A stretch of DNA of 6,443 nt, from positions 1 through 6,443 of the forward strand of contig JAJDDS010000177.1 of assembly GCA_029260195.1 (NCBI GenBank). Reading direction: 5' to 3'. A model generated the notes under the pieces. The model was not told the origin of the DNA, ran no database searches, and saw only the letters and a list, made by a program, of their open reading frames with translations. Position numbers and translations under genes: made by a program. This DNA comes from Phycisphaerae bacterium (lineage in GTDB: Bacteria > Planctomycetota > Phycisphaerae > UBA1845). Of the stretch, positions 5,558 through 6,443 are shown one piece after another (the first letter of the stretch is position 1; the number at the start of each line of letters is the position of its first letter).

Positions 5558-6443
5558 ATGCAAACGCGACGGACATTCTTGCGCCAGGGGATGAGCGCAG
5601 CCGCCATCGGGATGCTCGCCAAGCGCGGTCTGGGCATTACACACGACCGGACGCCTTGTGTGGGCACGGGCAAATCCCTCAACTCGGCGCCGATGGCGTC
5701 GGTCCCGCCCCACCCAAAGTCCACGATGATCGGCGGTCTGCCGTTTTCCGATTGGTTCACCGGCGACGTCTACCCCGACGGTTTCCCGTTCCACCAATGC
5801 GAGAACTGTTTCAAAGGCGGCGAGCCACCCGCGCCCGCGGAAGAGGTGGATGTGGTTGTCGTCGGCGGTGGACTTTCCGGCCTGACGACCGCGTACATGC
5901 TGCGCCATCACAACACCGTGCTTCTGGAGATGCGCGATCGTTTCGGGGGCGTTGCGCAGGGCGAGTTTTGGCGCGGAACGCCGTACTCGCTGGGCACAGC
6001 CTACGTCATCACGCCGGACGAGGGAACGTTTCTGGATTCGTTCTACACCGAACTCGGGCTGCCCGAAGTCGTTCGCGTGCATGAGGGCGACGACCTGATC
6101 GAACTCGGCGGAAAGGTCATCGAGGACTTCTGGACCGGCGCCGGCCAGTCACCCGCGGACGTGAAGGCGTTCGAGCGCTACGCCGAAGTCGTCCAGAACA
6201 TGGCGTACAATGAGTACCCTGACATCCCGCTGCCCAAGGGGAAGGACAACCAGTGGATCATCGACCTGGACCAGAAAACGCTGCGCCAGGACATCGAAGA
6301 CCGAATGGGCATGCCCGTCCCGCCGCTGCTCGCCGGTGCGATACAAGCCTACTGCTATTCGTCGTTTTGCGCCGGATGGGAAGAGGTGTCGGCTGCGAGC
6401 GGGTGGAACTTCCTGGCCGCAGAGGAGTTCGGACGTTGGGTCT
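5558..6443 (+). CDS. Tat-exported FAD/NAD(P)-binding oxidoreductase, amine-oxidase-like, 3' end cut by window edge
   Basis: The first 295 codons of a flavoenzyme; no stop is reached. The N-terminus MQTRRTFLRQGMSAAAIGML fits a twin-arginine signal (T-R-R-x-F-L-R at 3-9, then a short hydrophobic stretch), so the folded, cofactor-loaded protein is probably moved across the inner membrane. A linker follows, with a CxxC pair (CENC, 81-84). The Rossmann dinucleotide-binding fold then starts at about 97: VDVVVVGGGLSGLTTAYML (97-115) with GxGxxG at 103-108 and an acidic ribose-binding residue at E124 in VLLEMRDRFGG. A glutamate there, followed by RFGG, is usual for FAD-binding members of the amine oxidase / protoporphyrinogen oxidase / phytoene desaturase superfamily. 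The part after about 130 belongs to the substrate domain and is not diagnostic. The substrate is unknown. The gene is 117 bp downstream of the symporter on the same strand with its own likely promoter, so a functional link to the symporter is not established. Confidence 0.85.
   Translation, partial: MQTRRTFLRQGMSAAAIGMLAKRGLGITHDRTPCVGTGKSLNSAPMASVPPHPKSTMIGGLPFSDWFTGDVYPDGFPFHQCENCFKGGEPPAPAEEVDVVVVGGGLSGLTTAYMLRHHNTVLLEMRDRFGGVAQGEFWRGTPYSLGTAYVITPDEGTFLDSFYTELGLPEVVRVHEGDDLIELGGKVIEDFWTGAGQSPADVKAFERYAEVVQNMAYNEYPDIPLPKGKDNQWIIDLDQKTLRQDIEDRMGMPVPPLLAGAIQAYCYSSFCAGWEEVSAASGWNFLAAEEFGRWV

Noticed and set aside
1..6443. Defence system, CRISPR array, prophage or toxin-antitoxin module
   Set aside because: No direct-repeat/spacer array, nuclease, phage or small paired gene could be found on either strand; essentially all coding capacity is taken by the four genes described.

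Overview
The window is 6,443 bases of GC-rich bacterial chromosome with four protein-coding genes in two divergent blocks. No mobile-element protein, CRISPR array, tRNA or rRNA gene is visible. The style suggests a GC-rich environmental bacterium, possibly of the Planctomycetota/PVC group. The grounds are a Tat-exported flavoprotein, an enlarged alanine/glycine symporter and a PheT with a divergent tRNA-binding region. This placement is a guess from protein character and was not tested.

Left block, minus strand (positions 3144 down to 1): pheS then pheT, the two subunits of phenylalanyl-tRNA synthetase. pheT runs off the left edge, so about its last 150 residues are not in the window. The 149-bp gap between the genes is unusually long for this pair. 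It holds two inverted copies of a small palindromic repeat that looks like a REP doublet.

Middle (3145-3604): a 460-bp intergenic region between divergently transcribed pheS and a symporter gene. Each gene has a plausible sigma-70-like promoter here. Almost exactly between the two promoters lies a nested inverted-repeat element with perfect 16-bp arms (about 131 bp), bracketed by a second perfect 10-bp pair (184 bp in total). It resembles a MITE or a large REP-like element, and it can fold in more than one way.

Right block, plus strand (3605-6443): a sodium:alanine/glycine symporter of the AGCS family carrying two extra soluble segments, the larger about 110 residues and predicted to lie outside the membrane. 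It is followed, after a 117-bp gap with its own candidate promoter, by the first 295 codons of a Tat-signal, FAD/NAD-binding oxidoreductase that runs off the right edge.

The genes do not form one obvious pathway: aminoacyl-tRNA supply on one side, amino-acid uptake and an exported flavoenzyme on the other. I found no convincing new multi-gene system. The items most worth checking are the two palindromic repeat elements and the extra extracytoplasmic domain of the symporter.
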